From NCBI GenBank assembly GCA_008729055.1, contig SDUX01000008.1, positions 186,001 through 250,000 on the forward strand: a stretch of 64,000 nt of DNA. The letters run 5' to 3'. Below the pieces are notes generated by a model. That model had not been told where the DNA came from, searched no databases, and was given only the letters and a program-made list of their open reading frames with translations. The first letter of the stretch is position 1; each line of letters starts with the position of its first letter. The translations under genes were made by a program, and so were the position numbers. Origin of the DNA: Pyropia haitanensis. Taxonomy: Eukaryota > Rhodophyta > Bangiophyceae > Bangiales > Bangiaceae. This document shows, piece by piece, positions 42,428 to 53,638 of this stretch.

Positions 42428-45379
42428 TCACCTCTTGCGCGTGTACCGTGACAGCCGCGCGTCGAGCGCGCGCAGCTTGAGCAGCCCCGCCGCGAGGCGC
42501 GCCGCCGCAAACGCGGCGGCCACCCACAGCGCCCGCGCGCGGAGGACGTACCCGCCGCTGGAGGTGGTGTAGATGACCGCCAGCTGGCACAGCGTGGCCG
42601 CCACGAGCGCGACGGCCATGTTGCCCTCCACCACGCGCATGCGCTGGAAGGCGCGCTCCGACTCGAGCACCCGCACCCGCAGGCGGAGCTCCCCCTCCTC
42701 CATCCGCCGCAGCGTCCGCTCCACGTACGCGACCTTGCGCGGCGCCGTGACCGTCTGGGCCAGGTCGATGGGCCGCCAGCCGACCGCCTTGAGGCCCGAC
42801 TTGACCACCGTCAGCGCCGCCGAGCCGTCCTTGAGGTCGACCAGCTCGCGCAGGTAGGGCGCCGAGATGAGCGTCAGGTCGTACTTGGGGTCCAGGCCCT
42901 TGCCCACCCCCTCCAGCGTTGTGAACGCGCGGAAGACAAAGGTGAAGACCGGCGGGAAAACGAATGGCTGGTCCTCCCCAACCGCCAGCAGCTCGTCACC
43001 AATGGCCGTCAGCCGGGCCGTCAGCTCCGCCCGTTTCTCGTCGGCCGACTTGCGCACGTTGCCCGCCGACATGGATGAGCGGAAGGCACTGATAAAGTAC
43101 CGCCCAATCTTCTCCACCGACAGGCGGTCCGCGGTGGGGCGGAGGATGCCCATGCCTTCCAAGCCGTCACAAAAGTCCTGCGGCGTGCCCTCGTAGATGG
43201 CAAAGACGGCGGTGATGAAGCCCTGCCGCACCGTGGGTGAGATGCTGCTGCACATGCCAAAGTCATAGTAGATGAGCCCGCCATTGGAATCCACGTGGAG
43301 GTTCCCAGGGTGGCAATCCTGTAGCAGCAGTCAAAAAAAAAAAAAACGACAGTACAGAAAGCAGAGAAACACCGAGGAGCCATGCACGCAAATCCTAGGG
43401 GAGTGCGAGAGCATGTGAGCCAAACAGCCACACGCACGCCACCGCCGTGGACGGGCGCGTGACCAGCACCAGCCCGGTGGGAACACGCGCTCGGCGGCCA
43501 TGCGTCACGGACGCACCACACACCATACACCACCCACGCCACACAGAGACTCAGAACAGACACGCACTCCCCAACAGGCACCGCGCACAACGCTGGTAGC
43601 TAGCCATACGGCGTTCCCACCTCGCCAATGCATGGCACCCACGACACCATTGCAGAGCGCCACCCCGCCTGTCCCGCTCCGGCCCCCCCCACCCCGACCC
43701 CCTCCCCCCCCCAAAACGTACGTCATGAAAGAAGCCGTGCCGCAGCAGCTGCGTCAAGAAGGACTGGGCGGCGCGGCGGGCGACGAGCGCCCGGTCGACG
43801 CCCATCGCCTCCATCGCGGCGTAGTCGTTGATCTTGACGCCCTGCACAAACTCCATCGTCAGCACCGCCTCGGAGGTGCGCTCCCACACCACCGCCGGGA
43901 TGCGGACCCAGGGGGTGCCCGCAAAGTTCTCCCGCATCCGCTCCGCGTTGGCCGCCTCGTGCGTGTAGTCAATCTCCTCATACAGGAGCACCGCGCTCTC
44001 CTCAAAAATGCCGAGCCAGTTGCGCTGCGCGCCGTCGGTCTTGGGGTCCACCCGGTCCAGGAGGACCGCCAGCGCGCGCAGGTTCTTGAGGTCCACGTCA
44101 AACAGCTCGCGGAGGCCCGCCCGCTGCACCTTGACCGCCAGCACCTCGCCGTCGAGCGTGGCGCGGTGCACCTGGCCGAGCGACGCCGCCGCGAGCGGCT
44201 CCTCCTCAAACGTGTCGTACAGGAGCGCCAGCGGCCGGCCCAGCTCCCGCTCCACCGTCGCGATCGCGTCGGCGGCGGAAAAGCCCGGCACCCGGTCCTG
44301 CAGGTCCACCAGCTCCTCAATGTACTCGCGCGGCAGCACGTCGATGCGCGTCGACAGCAGCTGGCCGAGCTTGATAAACGTCGGGCCGAGCGCGAGGAGC
44401 CCGCGCTTGAGCCGCGCCGCCAGCAGCCGCCGGCGGACCCCCTTGGCCGCCTCGTCCGTCACGCGGCGGAGGCGGAGCTCGCCAATGCCCAGGCGGAGGA
44501 AGAACCACCAAATCTCCACGCTCCGCCACAGCGCCGAGTAGCCGCCCCGCCGGTTCCAGCCGCTCTCCATCGCGTCGGCCAGCCGGCCGCTGCCGCCGCC
44601 GCGGCTGCTCGTCGCGGCGGCCGCGGTGGCCGCCGCGGCAGTGCGTCTCCTCCCGGCCGCAGCGCCGCTGCTGGCGGCCGTCGCCGCCGCGCCCGCCGCG
44701 CCCGCCGCCGCGCCCGCTGCGCCGACAACGCCGCCGCGGCGACCGCCAACGGAAGCGACCGGCGCTCCCCCCCGCCCCCCCCCCCGCCGGCTCGGCTCGG
44801 CCGCCGCCGCGGCGACCGCCGCCGCCGCGTCGGCAGCCACCCGCGCGGCGGCCGTCTCGGACAGCGCCGCCGCGTCGGCCATGACGCGCACCGCCGCGGC
44901 GCGGCGGGCGGCCGTCCGCACCATCGGGTCCGGGGGGGCGGCCGCCGCCGCAGCCGCCGCCGCCGCGCCTCCCGGGCGCCACGCCCACCACCGCCGCCAG
45001 GCGGGTGGCGGGGGAGGCGGCGGCGCCGCCGGGGGGGGAGACGCCGCCGCCCCACCGTCGGCAGCGGGCGACGACGACGACGCCGCCGCCGACGAGGCGG
45101 CGACGACGGGCGGGGGGTGGGGGTGGGGAAAGGCGCGGGGGGGGGGGGGGGGGTTGCCCGCGCCGCCCCACCAGGCGACAGGGGCGGCGGCGGCGGCACC
45201 GCCGCGCCGCGTCGGCGGCAGGGCGGCGGCCGGCCGCTGCCGCCAGGCCGCCACCGCGGCGGCGCCACAGCCGCGGCGGCGGCGGCCGGCCGCAGCGGGT
45301 GCGCGCCGAGCGGCAGCGGCGGCGCCACAAACGCCGGCGCGGCGGCCGAGGCGGCGGCCGGCCGCCGGTGGGGGGCCAT
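42428..45379 (-). CDS. ABC1/ADCK (UbiB)-type atypical kinase, probably plastid, two exons
   Basis: Exon 1 runs from the start to 43722 and exon 2 is 43318-42428; the GTACGT...CAG intron interrupts the catalytic loop. ABC1 hallmarks: KxGQ motif in PTFIKLGQLLSTRIDVLP, AAASLGQVHRA (Ala-rich nucleotide loop), AVKVQR (lysine), EEIDYTHEAANAERMRENF, catalytic loop HGFFH-DDCHPGN across the splice, and YYDFGM. Canonical members have HADPHPGN, so the Pro is replaced by Cys while Asp and Asn are kept. The C-terminus has two hydrophobic segments (MAVALVAATLCQLAVIYTT and ALWVAAAFAAARLAAGLL). The N-terminus is long and low-complexity. The preferred start at 45379 (MAPHRRPAAASAAAPAFVAP) resembles a plastid transit peptide but requires a frame break in the 17-G run at 45137-45153. 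A later Met at 44924 is the conservative start. Members act in quinone and prenyl-lipid homeostasis. Confidence 0.88.
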
Positions 45380-46968
45380 GGCCGCGGCGGGTGGCGGCGG
45401 CGCCCGCCGGGCGCGGCGGCGGGCAGGGCTGGGCGGCCGCCGCGGGGGAGCCCGGCGGGAGCACGCCCGCCCGCCGGGTGTGGTCGACGGGGGTGGGCGG
45501 CGCGGGCGGCGCGGGCGGCGCCGCCGGTGGGCGGGCGGGCACGCGACGGCGGCGGCGGCAGCAGCGGCGGCGCCGCGGCCGCCGGCGACGACGCGGCAGT
45601 GGCGGCCACCGACGGGGACGCGGCGGCCAAGGATGGCGACGCGGGGGCGGGGAGCGGGGCGCGCGGGTGGGGGAGTCGAGGGTGAGGGGGTGTGAGCGGG
45701 AGGGGGGTGGAACGGCGGCAGAGAGAGGGGGTGGGGGGGGGGGGGTGCGCGTCCAACGGCACGTCGCCGGCACGACGGGCGTGACGGTCGGCGCGGTGAC
45801 GGTCGGCGCGAGGGCGGGGGGGGGGGGGGGGGGCGGGCGCGCGGCGACGGCGGGTGGGCGGCGTCGCGCGGCCGGCAGGCGCGTTCCACAGCCGCGGGGG
45901 GCGGGGGGAGCTCCCGGCGGGGCCACTGGCCCGGCCGGGGCGGTGGTGGACTGGTGGCGGCTCCCCGGTGGGGATTTCGGTGCGGACAGATTCGGGACCA
46001 CCCCCGCACAGCGAGGGGTCGGCGTGGGGGGGTGGCGCCTGCGCGGCGGTGCGCGCCGGCAATGCACCCATCTGCCCCGCCGGCGGCGGCGGGTGTGCAA
46101 CGCCGCCCGTCCGCCGTCGCGTGCCAAGCGACCAGAGCGGTCCCCGCCAATGAGGTGCACGGAGGGGGAGGGGGGGTGGCGGCGTCGCGGCGGTGGCTGG
46201 AAGCGGGCCGCCGGTCCGGGGTGCACTCCATCCGCGGCACAGGTCGGCCGGTGCCTCTACACGGAACTCCCCCTGTCGCCCGCCGCAGGCGCCGCCCGGC
46301 TCGCCGCAGCCGTCCACCCCTGACGCGCAGCGCCGTCCCACGAGATGGATGCTCCCCGGGATGGTGAGCCGTGGGCGGCTGTGCCGGCACTTCCACCACC
46401 TTGGCAGCCACCCCCGGTCCCCCCCGCCACGCCATAGCCACGATTGGGCAGGCCGTCTGTCAGGCACGCTCCTCCGCATACCTCCAACAGCGCGACGGAC
46501 AGCAACGGCGGCCGCACCGGGCTTCCAGGCAGACTACGCGACGACAGAAAGGAAAGAGAGGCAAAGGTGTACCAGCGACCACCCCCGCCAGCATCGCTAC
46601 TGCCATGGTCGCTGCCACAAACGCCGCCCGCCACAGCGTTCCCCCCCCCCCACCCGCCGCCACCCTCACCCCGCCTGCACTGCACGGCCGGTCACAGCCG
46701 GGGCCTAACGACACAGCCTCGTCAACAAGGCCGCGCGGACGGCGCTGAAGGACAGCAACTCCGCGGCGAGCGCCTCGGCAACGACCAACCGGGTGGGCTC
46801 CCCCCCGCCGTCACTCGCGGCCGCTGCCTCGGCCGACCGCCCCACGCCACCGCCACCAGCCGGCGGGAATGCATCGCACGCCGTCTCCTCAAGCTCTCTG
46901 CTCATGCACTCGCTCACGTACAGGGCTTGCAAAGCGCGGAACACCTCGTTGGCGTCGGGACGTTCTCT
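45380..46968. other. Intergenic region; includes an open frame in phase with the upstream gene
   Basis: 45380-46350 is GC-rich low-complexity DNA. 46350-46700 has lower GC. From 46968 down to 46705 the minus strand keeps the frame of the secreted-protein gene beyond its TAA stop for 87 codons, with protein-like composition such as EVFRALQALYVSECMSRELE. This could be chance, readthrough or a mis-defined 3' end. Confidence 0.4.
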
Positions 46969-48348
46969 TTAGTCAACGAACGTGCACTCGCCCGACGCGG
47001 TCAACGCCGCCGCCCGCGCGGCGTCGGCGGGCGCCAAGATGGCGGGTAGGAGCACGCCCGACCGGACGCACGCAAACGTGTTGCACACGTCCACCTGGTA
47101 CTGGACGAGGCCCGTACACCCGCCGCGGTTGCAGCGCAGCGCAAAGCTGTTGCACTCGGCGGCGGGCAGCGCCAGCACCGGCCGCGTCGCCCCCGCTAGC
47201 GGCGTCCGCACAAACGCGTTGCCCGACGGGCGGGCGGTGTCGGCCAGCCGGTACCACTGGTACGTCAGCGCTGTTGGCATGGTCGCCCCGCCCCCCCGCA
47301 GTCGCCGGCGGCGGCCGCCGCCACCATTCGTCGCGACGGCCGTCAGGTTGACGGGCTCGCCAAAGACCGTCGGCGGGTAGACGGCGCGGACCAGCACGGG
47401 CGGCGCGGTGTCCTGCGCCACCAGCGGCGGCGTGGCGGCCGAGACGGACAGGACGGTCGGGCCGCCCAGGTCGCCGTCATTGACAACCATTGTCGTGCCG
47501 GCGGCGGGGCACGCCGCGCGGCTCACCTCGACCGACGCAACCGCCCCGTCGTCGGCGGCCGTGACGCCACCAGCGAGGAGCTCATTCACCACCGTCGTGG
47601 TGCCCGTGACCGCGCAGGAGCGGCGGGTGGTGTTGTCTGCCCGCCGCACCACCGCCACCAGCCGGACGGCCGGGGGCGGCGCCGCCTCCGCGCCCGCCCC
47701 ATCCACACTAACGGTGAAGCGGGCGGTCAGGCGGGGCGTGTCACCGAGTGCCAGCGCGAGCGCCTGCAGCGGGTACACCCCCCCCTCCGGGGACAGGCCG
47801 GGCGGGCCGAGCGGCTCGATGGTCCCCCGCCACGAGCGGTCGCACACGGCCGTGGCCGTTGCGCCGTCGACGACGCACGCGTCGGCATAGATCGAGCGGG
47901 GCTGGCAGCCGCGGCGGAGGGCGGGCCCATCCCAGCGGGAGGGCACCCCCCCCCACCCCGCCGCACGGCGCTCGATCGACTGGCCAACCCGCCGGGCGGG
48001 CGCGACCGCGCCCGCCGGGGCGGTAAACGCCTGGAAGCGGAACGCGCCCGCGCCGTCCCAGCGGCCGCAGACGGTCACGTCGGCGGTCCACAGCCAGCCG
48101 ACGCGGGAGCCGGCCGCGGCGCGGCTAAAGACGCCCCGGAAGGTGGGCGGCGGGCAGCCGGGCGTGAGGGTGGGGATGGGCAGGTCGGGTGCGGCGGCCG
48201 CCGCCGCCGCGTCGCCCGTGTCGGCGTACTGCCGGGCCGAGGCGGCCGCGCCGCCGGGGGGGGGCGACGCGGCCGCGACCGCCGCCGCGGCCGCGGTGAC
48301 TGCGGCGGCGACGGCGAGGCGGGCGCCCACCCTGCAGAGGTAACCCAT
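46969..48348 (-). CDS. Secreted or cell-surface protein with Cys-containing Ig-like C-terminal region
   Basis: 459 residues from the ATG at 48348. Residues 1-30 are a signal peptide (MGYLCRVGARLAVAAAVTAA). The ectodomain contains scattered Cys pairs, for example LTPGCPPP, ADVTVCGRW, RRGCQPRS, DACVVDG and AVCDRSW. A candidate beta-sandwich follows (TARFTVSVDGAG, SCAVTGTTTVVNELL), then an Ig-like segment with the core Trp in ALTYQWYRLAD, then CNSFALRCNRGGCTG and VQYQVDVCNTFACVRSG. N-glycosylation sites are visible at DNTT and NLTA. No family is recognised. The pattern suits a wall or extracellular-matrix protein with disulfides. The start lies after a C-rich leader on the coding strand. Coding status is well supported by the balanced composition. 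The frame continues openly after the TAA stop. Confidence 0.75.
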   Translation of the reverse strand: MGYLCRVGARLAVAAAVTAAAAAVAAASPPPGGAAASARQYADTGDAAAAAAAPDLPIPTLTPGCPPPTFRGVFSRAAAGSRVGWLWTADVTVCGRWDGAGAFRFQAFTAPAGAVAPARRVGQSIERRAAGWGGVPSRWDGPALRRGCQPRSIYADACVVDGATATAVCDRSWRGTIEPLGPPGLSPEGGVYPLQALALALGDTPRLTARFTVSVDGAGAEAAPPPAVRLVAVVRRADNTTRRSCAVTGTTTVVNELLAGGVTAADDGAVASVEVSRAACPAAGTTMVVNDGDLGGPTVLSVSAATPPLVAQDTAPPVLVRAVYPPTVFGEPVNLTAVATNGGGGRRRRLRGGGATMPTALTYQWYRLADTARPSGNAFVRTPLAGATRPVLALPAAECNSFALRCNRGGCTGLVQYQVDVCNTFACVRSGVLLPAILAPADAARAAALTASGECTFVD

Positions 48349-49844
48349 TGTCGACGGGGAGAGGGCCACGGGGTGGACGGGGGGAGGGGGGGGGGGGGTT
48401 CCCGGGTGGCGGTGGGGAAGCGTCTGCTCCTGGCACAGGCGCCGCCGGCGGGGGCAACGGTTGGACAGCAGCCGCCCCCAGCTCCTGACAAGAGCGCGCC
48501 AGAAGGGCGGGGAGGGGAAGCGCAGCCGTCCCGAGGCGGCCGGCCGCCCACCACCCCGCCGTCGCCTGCGCACCGCCGCCAGGCCGGCGGCGGCGGCAGC
48601 CACCGCGGCGGCGGTGGCGGCCGCCCGCGGCGGGCCGCCCGCGGCCGCGGCCGCCCCTGTGGGCGCCGGCGGCGCCCGCCCGCGCGTCCCCCTCGTGGAC
48701 CGCCGGCAACGGCGCGGTCGTCGCTGCAGCGGCCGCCGCCGCGGCCGCCTCACCCCCCTCCACCGATGCGGCCGCGTCGCGGCGTGGGGGGGCGGGGTGA
48801 CCCGCGGCGGCCGCCGGTGCTACCCGCGGCACCCCCACCGGGAGCGCCGGGGGCCTGCGAGGACGGGGGGGGGGGGGGGGGTAGTGGCCGCCAGCGGCGG
48901 CCGCCACTGCGGCTGGCGCCTTCCCCCCCCACCGGGTCCATGCGGTCACGGCCACTGGGGTGCCCGCGGTGCCGTCGTCCGCCCTTCAGCGACGGCCGGT
49001 GGGCGACGAGTGCGGGCGCACGAACCGGCGGGGACACGCCGGGTGTGGCGGCGGTGGAGGGGGGCGCCAGCAGCGGGCGGACGCCCGTGGGGGGGTGGGC
49101 GCGGCGGCAACGAGGCAGCGAGGCGGGGGCGGCGGCCGTGCCTGTCGGCGGAGCGGGATGGACTTTGGCCGCGGTGGCCGCTGGCGACGCTGACGCGGGA
49201 GCGCGTGGGGCGCGTCTGCCCGAGGCGCGGCGAGCCACGAGGAAAGACGGATGAATCAGCCGTTCCTGCGCCAAACTTCACGATTTCGTGTCTCTCGTTG
49301 TGCTCTGTGGTCCGGATGAATTACTTGACAATTCTTGAGCGGTGCTTGCCCTGACCGTGTGCTGGACCGGTGAGTGGAATCTGACAGGGGATCTCAGCAG
49401 GAATTGTGCTCGCCCGTCCCCGCGGGGTCGCCATGAGTCGCCCGTGCGGCTCGCTACCGCCTCGGCAGTCACTTCGCGGGGAGTCTGGCCGAGTGACCCT
49501 CTGGCGTGGCGGCTCGCGACGACGCCCGCCCAGTGCCCCCTCCCGCCCCCCCCCCCCGACCCCCTTCCCGACGGTCGTAGTCGCTCTCCCCGTGTCCCCC
49601 TGCTCCCGGGGCCACAGCTCGTTGCCGTTGCGGTGCCGCGCAGCGCCGGTGGTGGCCACTAAGAGGGCATCTCCTCGACTCCCCCCCCCCCCCCCCGCCC
49701 GTCTATCCCATTGCTTACTCTCCTCCCCGCCTTCGCCATCCCCCTCTGACGGCCAGCGTTGCCGCGGCGGGGTACACTGCCGGCAGGCAGAGGCGGTGTT
49801 TGGATCCGACCGCCCTTCCCCGCGACGGGGGGGGGTCTACCGAC
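48349..49844. promoter_or_regulatory. Divergent intergenic region between the secreted-protein gene and OTU1
   Basis: Immediately right of 48348 is a G-rich block with a G-run at about 48390-48400, the C-rich leader of the minus-strand gene. The centre is GC-rich; 49240-49400 is the lowest in GC and the likeliest core promoter area of OTU1. No other gene is supported. Confidence 0.45.
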
Positions 49845-51668
49845 ATGGGCGCGATGGTAAGCGCTGGGCGGGTACTGGACGTCCATCTTTGCTCGGTGGG
49901 GTGTGTGGCCCGCCCGTTGCGCGGTGGTTGGGCGACCTCGACCCGTAGGGGTGGCGACTGTGGGCGGCCACCTGTGTCGCGCCTCCCTTTTTCCCCCGCT
50001 GGCAGGCACCCCGACGGGCGCGGCGGCGGGGGGTGACCGTCTCGTAGCAATCTACGGCGGTGTTGGGTGGGACAGGGGGCGGGGAGGGGCGGGGGGAGGG
50101 CAGTAAGTTTGAGGCTGCGGGGGGGGGGAACTGCCTCACGGCTGGTGGGCCGCGCAGGCACTGACGGCTTGGCTGGCGTTGCACACGCTCACGTCACATC
50201 CCTCCTCCCCCCCTTCCCTCCCCCGCTTCGGTTCTGATTTTTTTTCTGCCTGTGCAGCGGCTACGGTTGCGGAGCTCGACAGGCACCCACACCGTCAAGG
50301 CGGACGGGGACTGGCCGTTGCGCCGGCTGCAGGAGGTGGTGGCTGACCTGGCTGGCGTGCGTGTGGAGCGGCAACGATGTACGTTAGCGGGGCGGGGGGG
50401 GGAGGGACGGGATGCCTGCGCCATTGTGTGTGAGCGGAGGGGAGAGGCGGCGGCGCGGCGCACTGTCTGGTACCAGGCCTTTGCTGGTGCCAGGCTGCTC
50501 GGCGGCGGTGGCCGCTGCCAGGCACGCTTGCCAGTTGCGGCAGGGTGCCGAGCGCCGCGCGGGTCTGCCCGCCGCGGACGACGACCGGCATGCTGACGTT
50601 ACCGTGCCCCCCGGGGTGGGCTGCGCCGCCCGCTCGTTGCCCATTGGCTACCCGTTCCACCCCCCCCCCCCCCCCCCCCTCGCAGTGCTCACGGGGCACC
50701 CGCCGCGCCCCCTACGCGCCGCCAGCGGGGACGACCCGCCGGCGGCGGACACGCTCGTGTCGTCCCTGCTCACGTCAGGCGACAGCCTGGTCGTCGAGAC
50801 CGCCCCGCCAGGCGCGCCCGCCGCGGCCGCCGCCCCCACCGCCGCGGCCGCCGCCGCCGCCCCTGCCGCACCGGCAGACGCACCGCTGGTCATGGACGTG
50901 GACGCGGAGGAGTCGCCGCCAGCCGTGGCCGCCGTTGCGGCCGCTCCAGCGGCGGCCGCGGCAGCAGCGGCGGCAGCTTCCCCCCCCGCCCCCCCCCGTG
51001 GCTCCCCTGCCGCAGCCCCCTCCCCCCCCTCGTCAGACTCGCTGGCCGCCTTTGGCTCCATGACCCGTCGCGTCGTCCCCGACGACAACTCGTGCCTCTT
51101 CACCGCGGTCGCGTACGTGGCGACGGGCGGGCGGGTGTCGCCGCCCGAGCTCCGCCTCATCACCGCCACCGCCGTGTCGGCGGCGCCCGACACGTACACC
51201 GCGGCGGTGCTGGGCCGGCCGCCGCTCGCGTACGTGGACTGGATCGTCAAGGCGGACACGTGGGGCGGCGCGATCGAGCTCGCCGTCCTCGCCGGCCACT
51301 TTAAGATGGAGCTCGCGTCGGCCGACATCCAGAGCGGCCGCCTCGACGTGTTTGGCGAGGGCGCCGGCTACGCCACCCGCGCGTACCTGCTGTACGACGG
51401 CATCCACTACGACGCGATCGCGCTGTCGCTAGACGGGGGGGGCGGTGGCCGCGACTCGGACGTGACGCAGTTCCCGGCGCGTGATGAGGTTGCCGCGCGC
51501 AAGGTGCTGGAGCTGGCCGCCACCGCCCGCGCGGCGCACCAGTTTACCGACGTGGCCTCGTTTGCGCTCATCTGCCGCGACTGCAACGAGGTGCTCGCGG
51601 GGGAGGCCGCCGCGCAGGCGCACGCGAGCAGCACGTTGCACACCAACTTTGAGGAGATTACGGGCTAG
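49845..51668 (+). CDS. OTU1: OTU1/YOD1-type deubiquitinase, three exons
   Basis: Exons are 49845-49856, 50258-50378 and 50686-51668, giving 371 residues. Donors are GTAAGC and GTACGT, acceptors CAG, and the phases agree. The first coding exon is only 12 bases (MGAM). Domain order is that of Otu1/YOD1. The N-terminal UBX-like domain has RLRLRSSTGTHTVKADGDW, LQEVVADLAGV and ERQRLLTGHPP, then LLTSGDSLVVE. An Ala/Pro linker follows (about 87-165). The OTU protease domain has the catalytic PDDNSCLF (Asp177/178, Cys181), YVDWIVKADTWGGAIELAVL, the DIQSGRLDVFGE segment and GIHYDA (His285). A C-terminal zinc finger has C341-x2-C344-x12-H357-x5-H363. The family trims ubiquitin chains on Cdc48/p97 substrates in ER-associated degradation. 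All catalytic residues are present. Confidence 0.93.
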
Positions 51669-52453
51669 GCGGCGGTCCGCGGCGGGGTGCGCACGGGCGG
51701 CGGAGACTCTGTACAGGGGGGGACGCTGAGGAGGAGAGCCTCGGGGTGGTGCATTGATATCTATTTCCGTGGGCATTGTTCGGGGGGGGGCGGGGTAGGA
51801 AGGTCGGGCGAACGCCCCCTCCCCGTCGCTCTCGCTGGTTGTCCCAGTCGATCGTTACCCCAGAGTTCACGGCCCGTCTGCCGTAACAGAACGGCGCTGG
51901 TCGCCCACCCTCCAGTGGGCGGTCTGACCCGGCCACCCACCCTGCAGCGGCTTCCAAGTGTCGGGCGGCAGCCCGCGCTGGTCTGTCGACCGAGGTGTGG
52001 GTGTGCGCCAGCGGTCGCCCTGTGGGGTCTTCCATGCGGGCCTCCCCCGGCGGCCCAGCTGCCCACGCGCCGTGCCCCAGCGGGCCGCCCCCGTCGCGGG
52101 CCGAGCACGGTCCTCCAGTCGGCCTTCAAGGTACCGTACAGCGCGCAAGGTCCTTTTCCCCAGTGACGCCCCGGCAGAGCGCGGCGAGCGGAGATGCCAC
52201 GCCGAGCCGTGCCGGGCGGCACGACCTACGCAAGCAGAGCAGCCTACCCAGGAGCAGCCCCCCACTGACGCGGGCGGGGCGCTGCCGCCCCGCCGCCCCC
52301 CCCCTCCCCATATGTTTGCCCCCCACTCCCCTACCTATCCTCCTCGTCGTCCGGCCGCCCCCCCCCCCCCGCCCCCCCCCACCCACAGCGCAAGGCGGCC
52401 ACCCAACCCAAGCCCCCCCCGCCCGCGGCCGCCCGCCGGGTCGACGCGCACCG
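51669..52453. other. Intergenic region between convergent 3' ends
   Basis: Mixed sequence with C-rich tracts toward the right end (52290-52390 and 52468-52490). Probably 3' UTRs of both convergent genes. Nothing else is recognised. Confidence 0.5.
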
Positions 52454-53111
52454 TCACGACGGGCACCCCCCCCCCTCCCCCCCGTCGGCCGGCCGGGAGC
52501 GCGCCACGACCGCGGCGAGCACCCCCCCCCCGCCCGGCAGGGCGTCCCACATGCCGCCGCCGACCAGCCACGCCCACGTGACGGTCACCGCCCAGCCGGG
52601 GGCGGCGAGCACCAGCTCCCGCCGCGGGTCCCCGTTGGCCGCCCGCCGCGCGCTCAGCCGCACCGGGCCGTACGCAACGTGCGACGGGCGGCGGCGGTCG
52701 GCGCCGCCCGACGCGGGGCCCGCCGCGCCCGCCGCGCCCGCCCGGCCGACGGGCGACAGCGGCGCCGTCGTACTACTGGCGGCGGCGGCAGAGGCTGCGG
52801 AGGCGGCGGCGGCGGCGGCGGCGGCGGCCGCCGCCGCCGCCGCCGCCGCCGCGCTCGGCCGCCGCCGCGAGACGACCAGCCCCCCCGCCGCGGCGCCGCC
52901 CGACGGCGGCCGCGGCGCCTCGACGAGCAGCGCAATCGTCGACGGCGGCGGCGGCGGCGGCGGCGCGGCGCGCCACCGCCGCCGCCGGGCGGTGGGGGTG
53001 GTCGGCGGCGGCAGCGGCAGCGGCGGCGGCGGCGGCGGCGCCTCCACCTCCCCGTGCAGCGCGACGAGCAGCCCGGTCGGCGCCGCCGCCGCGGCGACGG
53101 CCCGCAGCAGG

Positions 53112-53166
<55 letters not shown>

Positions 53167-53600
53167 AGCCGCCACCGCCGCCACGAAGGGCGACGACGCC
53201 GCCGCCCGCGGCGGCGGCAGAAGCGCTCGCCGCGGCGGCGGCGGCGGCGGCAACCCCCCCCAGGCGCCCCCGCCGGGCGGTCGACGCGCGGCGGCCGCCG
53301 CCCGCGCGGCTCGACAGCCGCTTCAAGCTCCCCACCGGCCGCAGGCCGCCGACGCCGCCCGGCACGGAGGCGGCGGCGGCCACGCCGCGCGTGGCCGCCC
53401 GCCCCCGCCGGTCCGTGGCGGCCCCCCCCAGCCACCACGCGCCCGGCAGCGGGTCGAGCGGCAGCACGAGGCTCCCCCCCCCGCACCCGCCAGCGGCCAG
53501 ACCGCCCGCGGCGGCGGCGTCGTCGCCGTCGGCGGGCCCGACCTCCTCGGCCAGCTCGGTCAGGTCCACGTCGGCGCCCGCGAGCGGGACGCCCCACGGC

Positions 53601-53638
<38 letters not shown>

